Positions 10,501 to 22,999 of a stretch of DNA of 64,000 bases are shown here, piece by piece. The translations under genes and the position numbers were made by a program. Origin of the DNA: Acorus gramineus (Eukaryota; Streptophyta; Magnoliopsida; Acorales; Acoraceae); NCBI GenBank assembly GCA_030737835.1, contig JAUJYN010000062.1:124001-188000 (forward strand). Reading direction: 5' to 3'. Positions within the stretch are counted from its first letter, which is position 1. Each line of letters starts with the position of its first letter. Below the pieces are notes generated by a model that saw nothing but the letters and a program-made list of their open reading frames with translations, did not search any database and was not told where the DNA came from.

Positions 10501-12550
10501 ATTCAATATAGGTGGGTATCTCATGAGTATAAATTTTTAAAAAATATTACTGTGATACTAATAGCACCTGATTTCTTTCATTTCATCTGGTGTTGTTAAA
10601 TTTTTTTTTTTTCTTATGAAATAGTGTATCTTCACTAGGCAGTCACTTTTCTTCATAGAGCATTGGTTCTTTTAAAGTATGTACTATAATGATGATTTTT
10701 TTTTTGCTCAGTCCATGTTCTAAACGAGCTTGATTTAATGTGGGAACAAGTCCATGGTTTAATCAGATATGTTCGATGCAGTTCACTGGAGGGACATGCA
10801 GATGCAGGTCTTGATAAAATGGGTCCATCTACTTTTTTTGTGTTGGGTCACATTGGATCTGCAATTATGACTGACGTGGGAATGCAAACTTAGACCTGAA
10901 CTTGTCACAATTTATTTTATGTTTTTAGCTTCATATTGCATTAGTTATCACTTCATGTACCCAGCTGGTTGAACTTGTATCTAAACCACATTGATGCTCC
11001 CCTATCATCAGATGATTTGTTGAAGTTTTTCCAAAGTTATTGAGATAAAAAAAGATAGAAAATTAATATTTGTTTCACATATTCTTTGCCAAAGTTATTT
11101 TCTCCCTATGTATCTTACCTATCTTTGCAAAATGGTTCCTTTTCAACTTTCTGGCATATCAAGGCCAGGTAATGCAAATAGTGACCAAGATAAAATTACC
11201 TGATATATTTTTCAATTTTCAACAGGTTGGCACTGGAAGGCATGGTTGATACTGAGGAGACCATGGTGGTGCCATGTAAAACTCTTCTAAGCAAAAACAA
11301 CCTTGTCTGATACGTTGGCATTTTCTGGGCAACGATATTAGAAATAGTTGTTGGCTTCAAACTAAAGCATTTCTCTGAAGTTGTTAGAAATCTAATTGGT
11401 AGTGTTGGATGTTTTGTTCAGATTCTGAAATTTTGTAGAAATACCAAATGACTTCATGTAGTTCAGCCTTCAATTACAGCTTGAATGAGCTGGTGATTGA
11501 TAATAACACAATGGATTTAGGAGGTGGAGAACATCCACTTGAGATAAGATGGAGACTTTGCTGCCATTTTAATAACCTTTTGCTTCTGATGTGGATAATA
11601 ATATGGAGGGTCTAAATAATGTACTGATTGCTCTGTACAGCCAGTGACCGACCTGCTGCAATCCGAAGTCTGTCGCCTTGGCGACGGTGTCCTGTTCTAC
11701 TTCTAAGGCAAGTTAATTGCAGAAGTTAATTCAAGTATGTAAACAAACCGTGTCAAATGTTTGTGTCCACATTTTGGCTGAATTATTTCAATCTTTAATT
11801 GAAGTGCCCCTCAACTAGGCTTCTCCAGGAAGCAAAACAACCAACAGTTTATTAAAGACATTTATTAATCTTCGATGCATGCAACTTGAAGACTGCAGTT
11901 CATATTTCAGATGCCAACTTAATTTGCTTGACTAGGGTGTGTGAACCGTTTTTGCATTTAAATTCAGCTCTATGTTTGAACTAGACCTTGCGTATGATGA
12001 TAAAGGAGCCTATGTATATTGAATAATCGTTAACTGAGCACATTAAGAGGTCTAATCTAAGTAACCGGAGAATTAATGAAACGTGTCAAAGTTATCAACA
12101 CTCTGGCTGTCAGAAGATTCAAGACCACAAACCTGCGTGCGTTATATATATAATTAAAAAAAAAACAATATTGCCATCACTTAACATCCATATGTTTGAA
12201 ACAGAGTTGATAATAAGGAACACAATTTAAAGACCTATCCTTGAATCACTTCTCTTTACTCTCAATCCTTCGTTGCATATAACAGAACAAATTTGAAGCC
12301 TCAAATCTATTTCAGTTTCAAACAATTTGGAAACCACCTAAACACCCTCCAAAACAAACATAAACAAAACATCCTAAATTAGACATACATCTCACCTGTC
12401 TGCCTTGTACACACACACTTGGATTTAATAATCTAGCCTCCTTTTCATTCTTTCATATATAGTGAGAGCCTTTCTTCAAAAAAAAATAAAAAAATAGTGA
12501 GAGCCAAGAAAGAAAATAAAACTCCCAATAGTAGAAAGAAAATAATCTCC
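10501..12550. other. 3' UTR and pectate lyase upstream region
   Basis: About 2 kb without a supported ORF. A GTGGGT donor right after the upstream stop and an acceptor near 10712 suggest an intron in the 3' UTR. The last few hundred bases should hold the pectate lyase promoter; its leader carries a poly(A)-type micro-insertion (12471-12494). Confidence 0.5.
12460..12505 (+). mobile_element. A-rich micro-insertion with 11-bp target duplication
   Basis: TAGTGAGAGCC at 12460-12470 is repeated exactly at 12495-12505. Between them lies a 24-base segment, TTTCTTC followed by an A-rich tail. It looks like a LINE insertion aborted after the extreme 3' end. It sits about 45 bases upstream of the pectate lyase ATG, so within the probable leader. 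Confidence 0.6.
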
Positions 12551-14381
12551 ATGGTGATTGGTCTGGCAAGGAAGTTGGCCCTCTCACTTGTCATCCTCTT
12601 CATATTCTTCAATGCCGGTCTCGCACAGAAAAGGAGACGCAATGGACGCTCCCGACTGAACGTGATCGACCAGTGCTGGAGGCGCAACCCGTACTGGGCG
12701 TCCAACCGGCAACAAGTGGCCTCTTGTTCTGTGGGGTTCGCCGGGAAGATGAGCAACAACATGGGCCGGGGCGTCAGTTACTATGTGGTAAGCGACCCTA
12801 GTGACGACCCGTTGAATCCACGGCGTGGAACGCTGCGTTACGGGACGTCCATGCTGAGAGGGAAAGTGTGGATCACGTTCGAGAAGGACATGCAGATCAG
12901 CCTCAAACAGCCGCTCCTCATCGGCAGCTTCACCACCATCGATGGCCGTGGCGCTGACGTACACATAGCCTACGGCGCATGCCTCCTGCTTAAAGGGGTA
13001 CGTACAAATGTACAATAACATATCTACGCATTGTTAGTATCATTGCCAGAATTGACATCATAGTCTCAAAATACTCCGAATTTTAGTTTTCCAACTTTGA
13101 CTGTTCACAAAAGTTTGACGATTATATATCTTTGTACCATCTTTGTACCTATTAATTTAACATATTAGTTCACTAAACCATCTTTAAAATAGGGATGTCT
13201 ATTTTATTTGGACAATGAATCACATGGTTCATAATTTAAAAAGCAAATTATAATTGTTTAGCTGTTTTCTCATCCAACATTTAAAGTTTTTGCATGCCTA
13301 TTATGTTTGGTTTTTGCATGTATTTTCTTGTACTGATAACATAATGCATCTAAAAAAAAGTAAATTATCCTAACACTTCAATTGTATTTATTCAGCATGA
13401 TTTATTAATATACACAGTACTATAAAATGGATTTTTTACCAAAAAAAAAAAAAAACCATTATAGACGAAGTATGTGACTGACACATTTTCTGGTTTTTTT
13501 TTTAACAAAATCAGGTGAATAACGTTATTATTCACGGGCTCCAAATCCATCACTGCCGATCACAACCTCCCGGGAACGTGATGGGCCCTGGCAGAAAGAT
13601 TGTAAACTTCGGGGGATTGGATGGAGATGCGATCCGGCTTGTTGGGTCTTCAAAGATTTGGATCGATCACAACACGCTCTACCAATCCGAGGACGGTCTA
13701 CTGGACGTGACACGCGAGTCCACTGGGGTCACCATTTCCAACAACTGGTTCAGGGACCATGATAAGGTCATGCTCCTCGGCCACGATGACAGCTTTGTGC
13801 AGGACAGGAACATGAGGGTTACCGTCATCTTCAACCGTTTCGGCCCCAATTGTAACCAGCGAATGCCCAGGTAGCCATTTCAACAAACAACCTGCTCCTC
13901 AACATCTCACAGACAATCACATTCCTACTTACCTTAAAGATGGAAAATGCAGGGTCAGACACGGATACGCTCATGTGGCAAACAATCTGTACGATGGGTG
14001 GGGAAATTATGCCATCGGCGGCAGCATGAACCCCAGTATTAAAAGCGAAGCCAATTTCTTCATAGCTCCACAAACTAACAAAAAAGAGGTATTCCCTGCT
14101 TCTTCTAAAAAGCATCCTTTTTGAAAAGGTTGATATACTTAACTGTGAGTGTGCAGGTCACATGGAGACTCGATGATGGAGGTAGCAAGACGCAATCGCG
14201 CTGGAAATCAGTGAGTGACGTTTTCATGAATGGGGCTTTCTTCAAGCAGACTGGCTCCGGTGGTGGGGAAGGTCCTGCATACAACAGAGAACAACGGTTC
14301 CGTGTAACAGGTGCAAGAGCCGTGCGAAGGTTAACAAGATCTTCTGGCGCACTCCGTTGCTCCACAAGAAATAGGTGCTAA
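12551..14381 (+). CDS. Pectate lyase (polysaccharide lyase family 1)
   Basis: Four exons: 12551-12997, 13515-13870, 13953-14088 and 14157-14381, giving 387 aa. PL1 enzymes cleave de-esterified homogalacturonan in the cell wall by Ca-dependent beta-elimination. A signal peptide (LALSLVILFIFFNAGLAQ, about 9-26) directs secretion. Family marks: NVIDQCWRRNPYWASNRQ after the signal peptide, GDAIRLVGSSKIWIDH (about 187-201) with Asp residues of the Ca site, and FNRFGPNCNQRMPRVRHG (about 255-272) with the catalytic Arg. An in-frame ATG at 12497 exists, but 12551 gives the better signal peptide. All introns are GT-AG. Confidence 0.93.
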
Positions 14382-14802
14382 TTCTATAGTCACAGAACCA
14401 GAATAGATGGCGCACCAAAGAACAAGAAAGACAAAAAAAGCCTTACAGTGGCTCAATAGATAACACTATCATACTCGGATTTAACCAATGTAATATCATG
14501 TCTTGTAATCTTCACACACAAAACCGATCACACACTTTTATTTGGCTAGTCATATACTACTTCAAATTTTCTCATTTTTTCCAGTATCATAATGCCCCTG
14601 CATGTTCAGTTCTCTCCTAAAACAAAAATCGGACAATGTAACTCTGCCACATCCAGAATTATGCAAAAATCGTCAGCCTTTTTTTTTTTTTTTTTTTTTT
14701 TTTTGGAGGGGGCGAGCGGTACCTCAAACTCATAAACTGTCCTCTAACAAAAAGAAATATATACATTGAAATACATAGCAGATGTGAAACATACTGGTTG
14801 AA
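14382..14802. other. Convergent 3' spacer
   Basis: Contains the two 3' UTRs and a poly(T) run of 26 bases at about 14679-14704. No gene is seen. Confidence 0.6.
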
Positions 14803-16487
14803 TCAATCTTCATCAGAACTTTCATACACCAGGCCTAATAGGCTCCCCACCTCATTCTCTGGTTTGGCATCATTCTCTTTAATCGGCCTTGGAGAGGACA
14901 TATCTTTCCCTGAACATTGCCCGGGTTTGGAATTTGCTGAAGAAGCTTGAACTGTCATGGATGGTGTTGCTGGATTCCTCCCTTGTGGACCATCAGATGG
15001 GCTCGAGACTCTCTGCCTTTTAGGCCTTATCTCCACAACATTCTTGAGAATATCTTGCTGCCTGCATATGTACAAAAAAAATTTATGCAATCGCTGATGG
15101 TAAAAGTTAAATGAAATTGCAAGTCAAGACGGCATACTTTATCCCACTCTTTGGCTTGGGTTCAACACGGAGAGCTAGAGGGACAGAAGCCACAGAAGAA
15201 GAATCTGCTAAACTCGCTGCTTTGTATCCATGAATTAAAGAAAACAGATCTAAATTGAATATATATTAGGATAAGTGAAATAATGAACAGTGAGCATTCA
15301 TGGTCAAAAAGGGATATCTTAAATGCAGCAAAAGCTCGTTTTTCAGTGCGTCGTAGGAGGCGTTCAGCATCTTCCTCAGCTTCCATCTGTTCTTTAAGGT
15401 ACAGTAAGTCATCGCTGTCCAAAGCTGCAAATAACATGAAAATTTCAATAAATGATAGAGAGGACTTCCTTGTGAAGGAAGAAGGGAACAAGTACCGCCA
15501 CGTCCGTGAAGGTATCCTCCACGTTCGCCAGCAACCTCCTGCATCTGCTCACATTAGCCGCCCAGGGGAAGAAGCCATGATCCCTGCCGGGGCGTGTTAT
15601 CAGCAACTCATCTCAAGAATAACAGATAAAAAAAAGCAGCAAACTATCTTCCCCATCAGAAGAGCAAGATCACAGAATCAAATTATAGACTGTAAGAAAA
15701 TAAGAGAATATTATTGGGCCAATAAAAGAGAACCAAAAAATGCACCAACTTCAGCAGGGGAAGAAAATGAATTAATCAAAACGAATTCTCTCATGAAACT
15801 GACACAGTATGACAATAAGAAATTTGACCTACACTTAGTGACCTCAGCTACAGACAGTAGGTTTCATAAGAAAAATATGCCTCAACACATATCATCTCAA
15901 AATTTTACTAATATAAGCAGCTTCAAAGATGCCTAATCTAAATAAATAGAGGGGAAAAAATAATAATGAAGTCTGATGCTATCCATGTCAGTTATTACAG
16001 ATCAAATTCTAATGATTTGATGGAAACAGAAACAAAGCATAGTAACACAAAGAGGAACTTGGAAGGATTCCTCATTTTTCAAATTTCCAATAATCTTCCA
16101 ACAAAAGAAGCCAACAAGAACAGCATGATATTAAATAATTAAAAAAAAAAAAAAGCATGAAAGAAGAATAATGGAAGCAGTGATTCGCTAACCTTTGCAA
16201 CCATACGTTGGAAGGTGATGTCCTCATCGTCGATTTTATCCTTTCCCTTTCCCCATTTCTTATCTACAATTATCAATTCCACGAAAACATCAAATCAATC
16301 AATAAGAAAGGGCATTTTCACACGAAACCACCAAACCAAATTCAATAAAAATCCAATTTTCCACATGAAATGAGTGAAAGAAGAGAGAATGAAAATGGAC
16401 CAAGCCATAGAAATACAAGATGAATAAACAGAGAAAACCTTTAGGATCACTGAGATTGGTATATTCCCGAACTTCCCTTCCCGCCAT
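14803..16487 (-). CDS. Small conserved plant protein, probably nuclear; contains an AT-AC intron
   Basis: Six exons: 16487-16439, 16263-16193, 15544-15496, 15424-15318, 15223-15138 and 15061-14803, giving 206 aa. The N-terminus (MAGREVREYTNLSDPK then DKKWGKGKDKIDDEDITF) and the helical block LDSDDLLYLKEQMEAEEDAERLLRRTEKRAFAAF look strongly conserved in plants, but I cannot name the family. The C-terminal half has basic patches (RPKRQRV), is Ser/Pro-rich and ends in an acidic LVYESSDED tail, which suggests a nuclear protein. Intron 4 (15317-15224) starts ATATCC and ends AC, so it is best read as U12-type. No enzyme motif is visible. Confidence 0.82.
15224..15317 (-). other. AT-AC (U12-type) intron
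   Basis: On the minus strand the exon ends in AAG and the intron starts ATATCCC, close to the U12 donor consensus ATATCCTT. It ends ATAC, with a branch-like TTTTCTTTAAT (consensus TTTTCCTTAAC) about 11 bases upstream. The frame is kept (AAFK|KAASLADS), and no GT donor or AG acceptor at these positions would do so. Length is 94 nt. Confidence 0.85.
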
Positions 16488-17402
16488 CGATCCTCAACGA
16501 TACCTATCTATCTCTCACTCTTCACAGATCCCAAATCGATGGTACACAGAACTAGAAACCCTAACGAATAAATAAAAGAATTACCAAATGTGTTTATTGG
16601 CCAGTCCAGGCAAAAACCTAATTCCAGTAACGATTATGGAGGAGAATTCAGATCACCTTTTTTTATTTCACCAGATCATCGTCATCGCTTGGACCCGATT
16701 ATGACATGTGGATATTTAAACAAGCCTCAATCCGGCCCAATGAATAGAGTCCAAGAAACCAATAGACTTTATTCAGATATAATAATTAGAAAAAGTAAAA
16801 TTAAATTTAAATAAGCTTAAATGAAAGCATCAGTATTAAATATTTAGAAAATATTTTTTTTTTAATTTGTGAATAAATCATAATAAATAATCACAGTATT
16901 GTTTTTAATTGTTCAATGAATTGGATCTACATTTAAGAGTGAGTTTTTTTTTTTTTTTGGTAAAAGCCTATTCGGCCTAATATATTAACACCTCAAAAGG
17001 TGAAATTGTACATTAACCTGTACATTCCAAAATATATGCAACTGTTGTCTACAACTATACATTGAACACACTACATTTAAGTGTGAGCTGAGATCCAGTA
17101 TATATTCAAGATTAAACTGACATGACTTTTTAGGTGTAGAGTTTGAAGGAAAAAGGAAACTGTTTCTCATGAGAAATGAAAAACACATTTTCTTTTCAAT
17201 AAATGAATAAATAAATAAAACACAGTAGCACAAGATTCTCACAAAATTTGGAAGGTTACAAGTGAAGATTTGGTTTTGATCACGACATGTACAAGATCGC
17301 AGACATGGAATTGGTACAATTCATACAACAACTGTGCATCAAAAGAACATTATTTACAATATCAACATATATGATTGAAATACGTTGCAAGATGTTCTGT
17401 TT
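16488..17402. other. Intergenic region between two minus-strand genes
   Basis: Upstream region of the small conserved gene and 3' flank of CYP724B. It contains an antisense LINE tail (16944-17070). No supported ORF. Confidence 0.55.
16944..17070 (-). mobile_element. 5'-truncated LINE tail, antisense
   Basis: A 127-bp insertion starting with a T run (the tail on the minus strand). It is flanked by a 17-bp target duplication with one mismatch: CTACATTTAAGAGTGAG (16927-16943) and CTACATTTAAGTGTGAG (17071-17087). Confidence 0.8.
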
Positions 17403-20168
17403 CTATGGTGGCAAAGTTTCATATTGTCGTTCTGAAACTCGAATCTGGAAGCCGTTGACAAGGCGTGCTGAGGGAAAGAAAGACATCCTATCCTCCTTCA
17501 ATTGGATCCACCTGCTCAATCAATCCCATGTTACACAGACATACAGATGTTAGATAATAGATATCAACAATTTGATACTGCTGCTTCATATAAAGGCCTT
17601 CATAAATATGATACAGGGATGCCATTTGGCCAGACAAGGCTGTGTTAGCTACAGGTGTTCAACTTGGAAAAAAAAAATGCATTACCTGAATCGAGTGACA
17701 AAGTGATGCAGGAAGAATGAGATCTGCAGGCGAGCCAATTCAGCTCCCGGGCAGAGTCGAGTACCTCCTCCAAAGGGAGCATAATATGGGCTATTTCTCC
17801 AGTTTCTCTTTTCCTATCGGAAACACAAAATTAACACATCCACTTTAGATGTCACAATGTTGTTACCTATCTGTAGAGTTTTTCTATATATGAAAAAAAA
17901 AAAAATTCTGAATGGCATTGGCTTTATATTTAACTGGAAATACAAACCTTGTTATCAGGGTCCATCCATCTCCAAGGATTGAAGTTCACAGCTCCATTGT
18001 ATAAGGTCTCATCCAGGTGAACTGCCGAGAGGAATGGTACGACAAAGCATCCTTTTGGGATCACATAATCTAAGATTACATAACAAAACCATATTTATTT
18101 GATGTTCATGCTTAGGAAATAAATAAAAAATGTGTATTAACTCTGTATGATTGTTCAGGCAATGCTTTACCTTGGTATTCCACATCTACAATAGCTTCTC
18201 TCATCAACCATATAGCAATCCCTCCAAGTCGAAGGGTTTCATCTATGACCTGCACACACATGCTTTTCATTTAAATCCGGTGGCTATTCTTTTTCAGCTG
18301 CTTAATAATAAAGATTGGATGGGTTGCATCAAGTTGACATAATCATGAATTGAACTTACGCATTGAGTGAATGCCATAGCTCTGTAGTCTTCCCACGTAA
18401 GGATGTCAGCACCCCTGCATCTTCTTATACTTTCTTGCTCTGCCTGTTTGGATGACACAACATGCAAGATCATGTCAGTGAACATGATTTTGTATGATTA
18501 AAGATTAAACAAGTAGGACTCTGTTTTAAAAAAAACTTTACCACCAAATGCTCTAGTGCAACAGGAGATTGACTGAGAAAATATACAGCGAAAAGCATTG
18601 TTTTCATGGTGGTCTCATTTCCAGCAAACATTAGATTAATGATGAAATCTGCAACAGCAACGTCGGGCAGGTTCTCTTCCTCCAATAGCCTCCCAAGAAC
18701 ACCATTGCCCATTTCAGATGCTTTTGATGGATTATGCCTCCATTCATCTATCTTCTTTGTGATCTTAGCTATGATGGTTTCCCTAGCCTGGTAATTTTTA
18801 GCATGTTATAGAGAAATGATGATATTATGAGAAAACCATGTCACCAGCACAAATAAATTAAAAACAAGTGCATAGACTTTGTTACTGTTCAAGACTATCA
18901 ATAATACATTATTCATATGGAAAGCAAATTAAACAAACTCTATGAATTACAGAAGTTATATGTAAAGATTAAGATATTTTTAAAAAATTGTCAAGAATAA
19001 AAATAAGGAACAAAGTTTAAGATGATGTCACCTTCATTGCAGTTCGATAAGAAAATCCAGGAAGATTGATGGGAAAAGAAAGGCAACCATCAACAAAGTC
19101 AGAGAACAAATGAGCCATTTCATCTATCTCTGACTCGCTCGACATTCCCATGAGTTGATTAATCATCAGATTTATTGCAACCTAGAAACAAAACATGGAT
19201 CAATTAATGGAAATATTCTTTGATCGTGAATAAAAGGACAAAGTCAACTACTGACAATGAGCTGTAGCACTAGGTATAATCAAGCTGGCATGTTGTTAAG
19301 AAATGTGTACAACCATATAGACCAACATGCATGAAGGAATAAATGGGAATATATTGGGCCAATTTTAGTCTAGACCCCTTAGAAGATAAATCTAAACTAT
19401 GCTTATATAAAAAACAAGAGCGATTACTGTAGAACTTGCCTTCCTGCAAATATCCTGGAGAAGGATATCTTGGTTGTCGTGCAAACCAGTCATGGTCCGT
19501 ACGATAACTTTCTCAATATCGTTTAATAGAGTATGGTTGAGCTTATCCAGCTTCATCATGCTTACAGTTATTCCATGGAGCTTCCTCTGCTGCTCTCCAT
19601 GCATGACAATCACTCCGTTCTTCCCAACCAGATCTCTAAAGGACTTTGGATAGCTTGATTGAAACAACCTTCCTTCATTTTGCATGATGAAACGGTTGAA
19701 CATTGGGTCTGCTGAGACAACAGCTTGTCGACCGAAGAGGTTACATGAGAATATCTTTCCATACCTATAAAATTTGAACAAAAATTTTACTAGTCATGAC
19801 TAAAAAGAAAGCAATTCTGTTGAAACAAGTTTCATCATCGAACAAATCTACATGACTAACCATTTTTTCAACTGTCACATGTGAATTTTCTTAGCATGGA
19901 ATGAAATTCTTTCATCATAATTTGAAGATTGATTTTCTTTAAGAATTACATACCTCTTGACTTGGCCTTCAACAAAGCTTGGCGGATGCGAACCTGAGAC
20001 AGCTAAGAACCAATTCAAGCTATGGCCAATGAGAGGCCAACCTCTATCCCCTGGAGGCAATTTCAAAAAGCTGGCACTGACTTTCTTCCCTCGGGCTTGC
20101 AAAAGAAAAGTGATGATGATGATTATTGTGGTTGTGATGGTCAGGAGGAGGCCATATATCTCTTCCAT
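17403..20168 (-). CDS. CYP724B: Cytochrome P450, CYP724B-like (brassinosteroid biosynthesis)
   Basis: Nine exons: 20168-19954, 19764-19440, 19181-19032, 18787-18542, 18443-18360, 18249-18171, 18069-17948, 17813-17686 and 17511-17403, giving 485 aa. CYP724B1 (rice D11) acts in brassinosteroid synthesis in the ER membrane. Marks: N-terminal membrane anchor (about 6-26), [14 protein letters not shown] hinge, AGNETT (I-helix oxygen motif, about 285-290), ETLR (ExxR, 344-347), and [11 protein letters not shown] with the haem Cys near 428. Blocks such as [15 protein letters not shown] and [14 protein letters not shown] are typical of the CYP90/724 group. Intron 2 uses a GC donor (AAG|GCAAGT). All motifs are intact, so the gene is probably functional; D11 orthology is inferred. 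Confidence 0.92.
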
Positions 20169-22999
20169 ATCATGCAAAGATTCTGCAAGAGAGTGCCGAT
20201 ATTCTGCAATCTAGGCCAAAATCTTGTCACCTGCACTCAATTTTTATTATTAGATGTTACAGAAAAGAATGGAGATATCATAAATGAAGTGGCATAGCTT
20301 GTGCCATCCTCTGATATACAGGTAACAGATCCGTATCTTATAAACCAGATCACCACTCAAAGTTTTCTTTCTTTAATATGTTGTGTATCAATCATGGCAC
20401 ACAACCTGACTAAAAACTATTTGGTCAATGACATTCTAAAGATGGGTTTTCACATTATTTTCCAATCTGAACTACCACTATAAGCAAACAGGATGGGTCT
20501 AAAAGTCTAAACTACTAGCTTGTATTAGAGATAACATGTAATAAAGAATGTTTAAGGAAGAAGATTAAGGCTTGTGACGTGATTGTTAACACTCCAATTT
20601 TAGACATTACTTTGAACCCAAAAACAATCTAGTATTATAGCCCCCTGCACAAACGTTTGATGCTACTGTCACCTACAGTCCTTTTTGTGCTTGTAAATGG
20701 GGAACATGTTAAACACACAGCGGCTTGCACTCTCCAGGACAGAAAAAACTTATTGAACTCTCCACCTTAAACAAGTCAACCAAGATACACTCTAGAGATA
20801 CGAGTTTGCCATAGAGCCTCTAGAAGTTGTCCACTATCAATTTCGAATCTTCTCTTGCTGAAATTGCACTTACATTCATAGAAGTATCATAAAACAGGAG
20901 AGTGATTTTTGCAAACTGAAGAACCACAGAAAGGAGAAACCAAACAAAAATAGTTTTTAACCTCCAATTTTTAGTGGTCCCTGATGCAATAGGGCACGGC
21001 TATCCCCACCAAGGGTTTTTCTTACCCCACCAATCGGGAAAAAAAAATCGGTGTTTTATCTTTTCCCACCGATCCGGCCAGGTCGACCAGATTTGGTCGC
21101 CACTTCAGGTTTTGGACGACCGGACTTGGTCGCCATTTCAGATTTTGGGCGACCGGACTTGGTCGTCATTTCAGGTTTCGGACGACCGAACTTGGTCGAA
21201 CAGGATTTGTAATAAAGTTTATAATTTTTTTTCTTGGAAACATAATCCCATGACGTATATCTTCCTTGAATCCTTCATACCACTCCAAGTCTGAGTTGTA
21301 ATGTAAGGAGAATCAATTATTATTCTTAAATGTAGAATATAAGAACAATTTTTTTTACATAAGTGACGGACTAATTTTCAAAAGCCAAATATATAATGTG
21401 TTTGGATCAACTGATAGGTTTTTTTTGTTTTCAAACCAAGAATCCTCTTAACTACGAATTCAAACGAAGCTTAAAAATGATATATATTTGTCTAATAAGA
21501 TATTTTTCTATAAAAATTTGAATTAATTGAAAGTATACCTACTTACATTTTTTTCGGCCCCTTAGCTGTTGTTTGGATAAAAGAATAAATGTAGAATATG
21601 ATGGATAAACCCAAAAATTTATTTGTTTACAAAAAATAGGTAGATATAGTTTTAAACCCTGTTCGACCAATTACAGTCGCCCAAAGCCTGAAATTGCGAC
21701 CAATTACTGTCGCCCAAAACCTGAAATGGCGACCAATTTCGGTCGATCTGGATTGGTGGGAACAGCCAAACACCGTTTTTTTTTTTTTTTTTTATTAGTG
21801 GGGTAAGAAAAACGCTTGGTGGGGATAGACGCGCCCGATGCAATATTAATTGTAACTTGTAATGTTTTTTTTTTTTTTAAATTCCCTTCACACATACAGA
21901 GTGAGTGGAGATAACTTTGACCCTGAATGGACCTAAATTTGGCTAGGCTTGTAGACTTATCATCCATTTGTTATTCCATTTATTGGTCTATCCCATTTTT
22001 TATGTGATTCGTGTTTGCTGGACAGAATGAACACTCTCATGTTCTGGATGGACTAAAATGGCCAATTATAGAGGTTGCATAAGAAAGACAAAATCCTTAA
22101 TTCATAAAAATAAAAAAAAGCAAGACCTCGAGTCCCGGATTCAAGCTTCCTCGAGCATTTCACACTTGTCTCCTTCATTTTGTTCTAGAAGGAGAGAAAA
22201 AAAAAGTCCCAAATCTATACTGTCCAAACATTCAAACCTACGTTGAGTACTCAAGACATGTACAAGTGGGGAATTTTTTGAAAGTGCTATCTGAGCAACC
22301 AAAGGGGGCATAACTGTATTATACAATTGAGACCTTGATTGTCATTTTATAAACAAGAGAAGGTTTACAGTTTATTAACCACCTTGCGGATCACATGGCC
22401 ATGAAAAAGCATTATATTGTTCCACTTTTATATGCATATAATAGCATTTTATTCAGCGAGGGCTGCATGTCCCTTGGTAAACAATGCCTCCACATCCCCA
22501 ATCCTTTGACTTGCCATTTCCATGTTTTAATACACAACCATCTGCACATCTCCAAAGAGTTGTTTATGCTTCCATTGAACACCAAACAAAACAACCATTG
22601 ATGTAATCAATGATGCAACCCTGCACGACAGCTGAATACCCAAAACAAGCTGACCAAGAGTAGATAAAATGCACCTGAAGTAGATTCGATAAAAACAATT
22701 GACCAAGAAGGGTATCTTTGATGAAGCATCTTTCAACATGTAAATTACAAAAACCTTGCAAGCAATCAACTTCAAATCACATGTTCCCCCAAGCCACTTA
22801 CATTATACAAACACATCTAAATCCTCTCATTATCTGAAAGTGCACTACACAAATTCTCTTCAGTTCATTAACTTCCGATTGAAAAAAATGCATGCTCTCT
22901 CCCAAAACTGCAGTTACTTTGTAATGTTTATACAGGCACTACATCATCATCTTCTATATCTGCCTGACTCTCCAAGCCTCTTGATGCCTGACACACCAT
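20169..22999. other. Intergenic region with Mutator-type element
   Basis: Runs from the CYP724B start to the stop of the next minus-strand gene. It contains the 845-bp element at 20992-21836. About 22350-22999 is probably 3' UTR of the gene to the right. No supported ORF. Confidence 0.55.
20992..21836. mobile_element. Non-autonomous Mutator-like element with 9-bp target duplication
   Basis: GATGCAATA is duplicated exactly at 20983-20991 and 21837-21845. The ends are long terminal inverted repeats (about 200 bp) sharing CTATCCCCACCAAG and TTTTTCTTACCCCAC near the tips. Each arm contains degenerate tandem modules built on TTGGTCG and CATTTCAGGTTTTGG: about four on the left (33-bp period) and three on the right. 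The centre is AT-rich without a transposase ORF. A 9-bp duplication plus long TIRs point to the MULE superfamily. Confidence 0.85.

Noticed and set aside
12584..13021. Minus-strand ORF opposite pectate lyase exon 1
   Set aside because: Antisense shadow of a confirmed coding exon.
15283..15936. 217-codon plus-strand ORF
   Set aside because: It overlaps two confirmed minus-strand exons and introns; Lys/Ser-rich with no domain and no start context.
20992..21210. CRISPR-like direct repeats
   Set aside because: The 33-bp modules are contiguous, without unique spacers, and belong to transposon arms in a plant genome.
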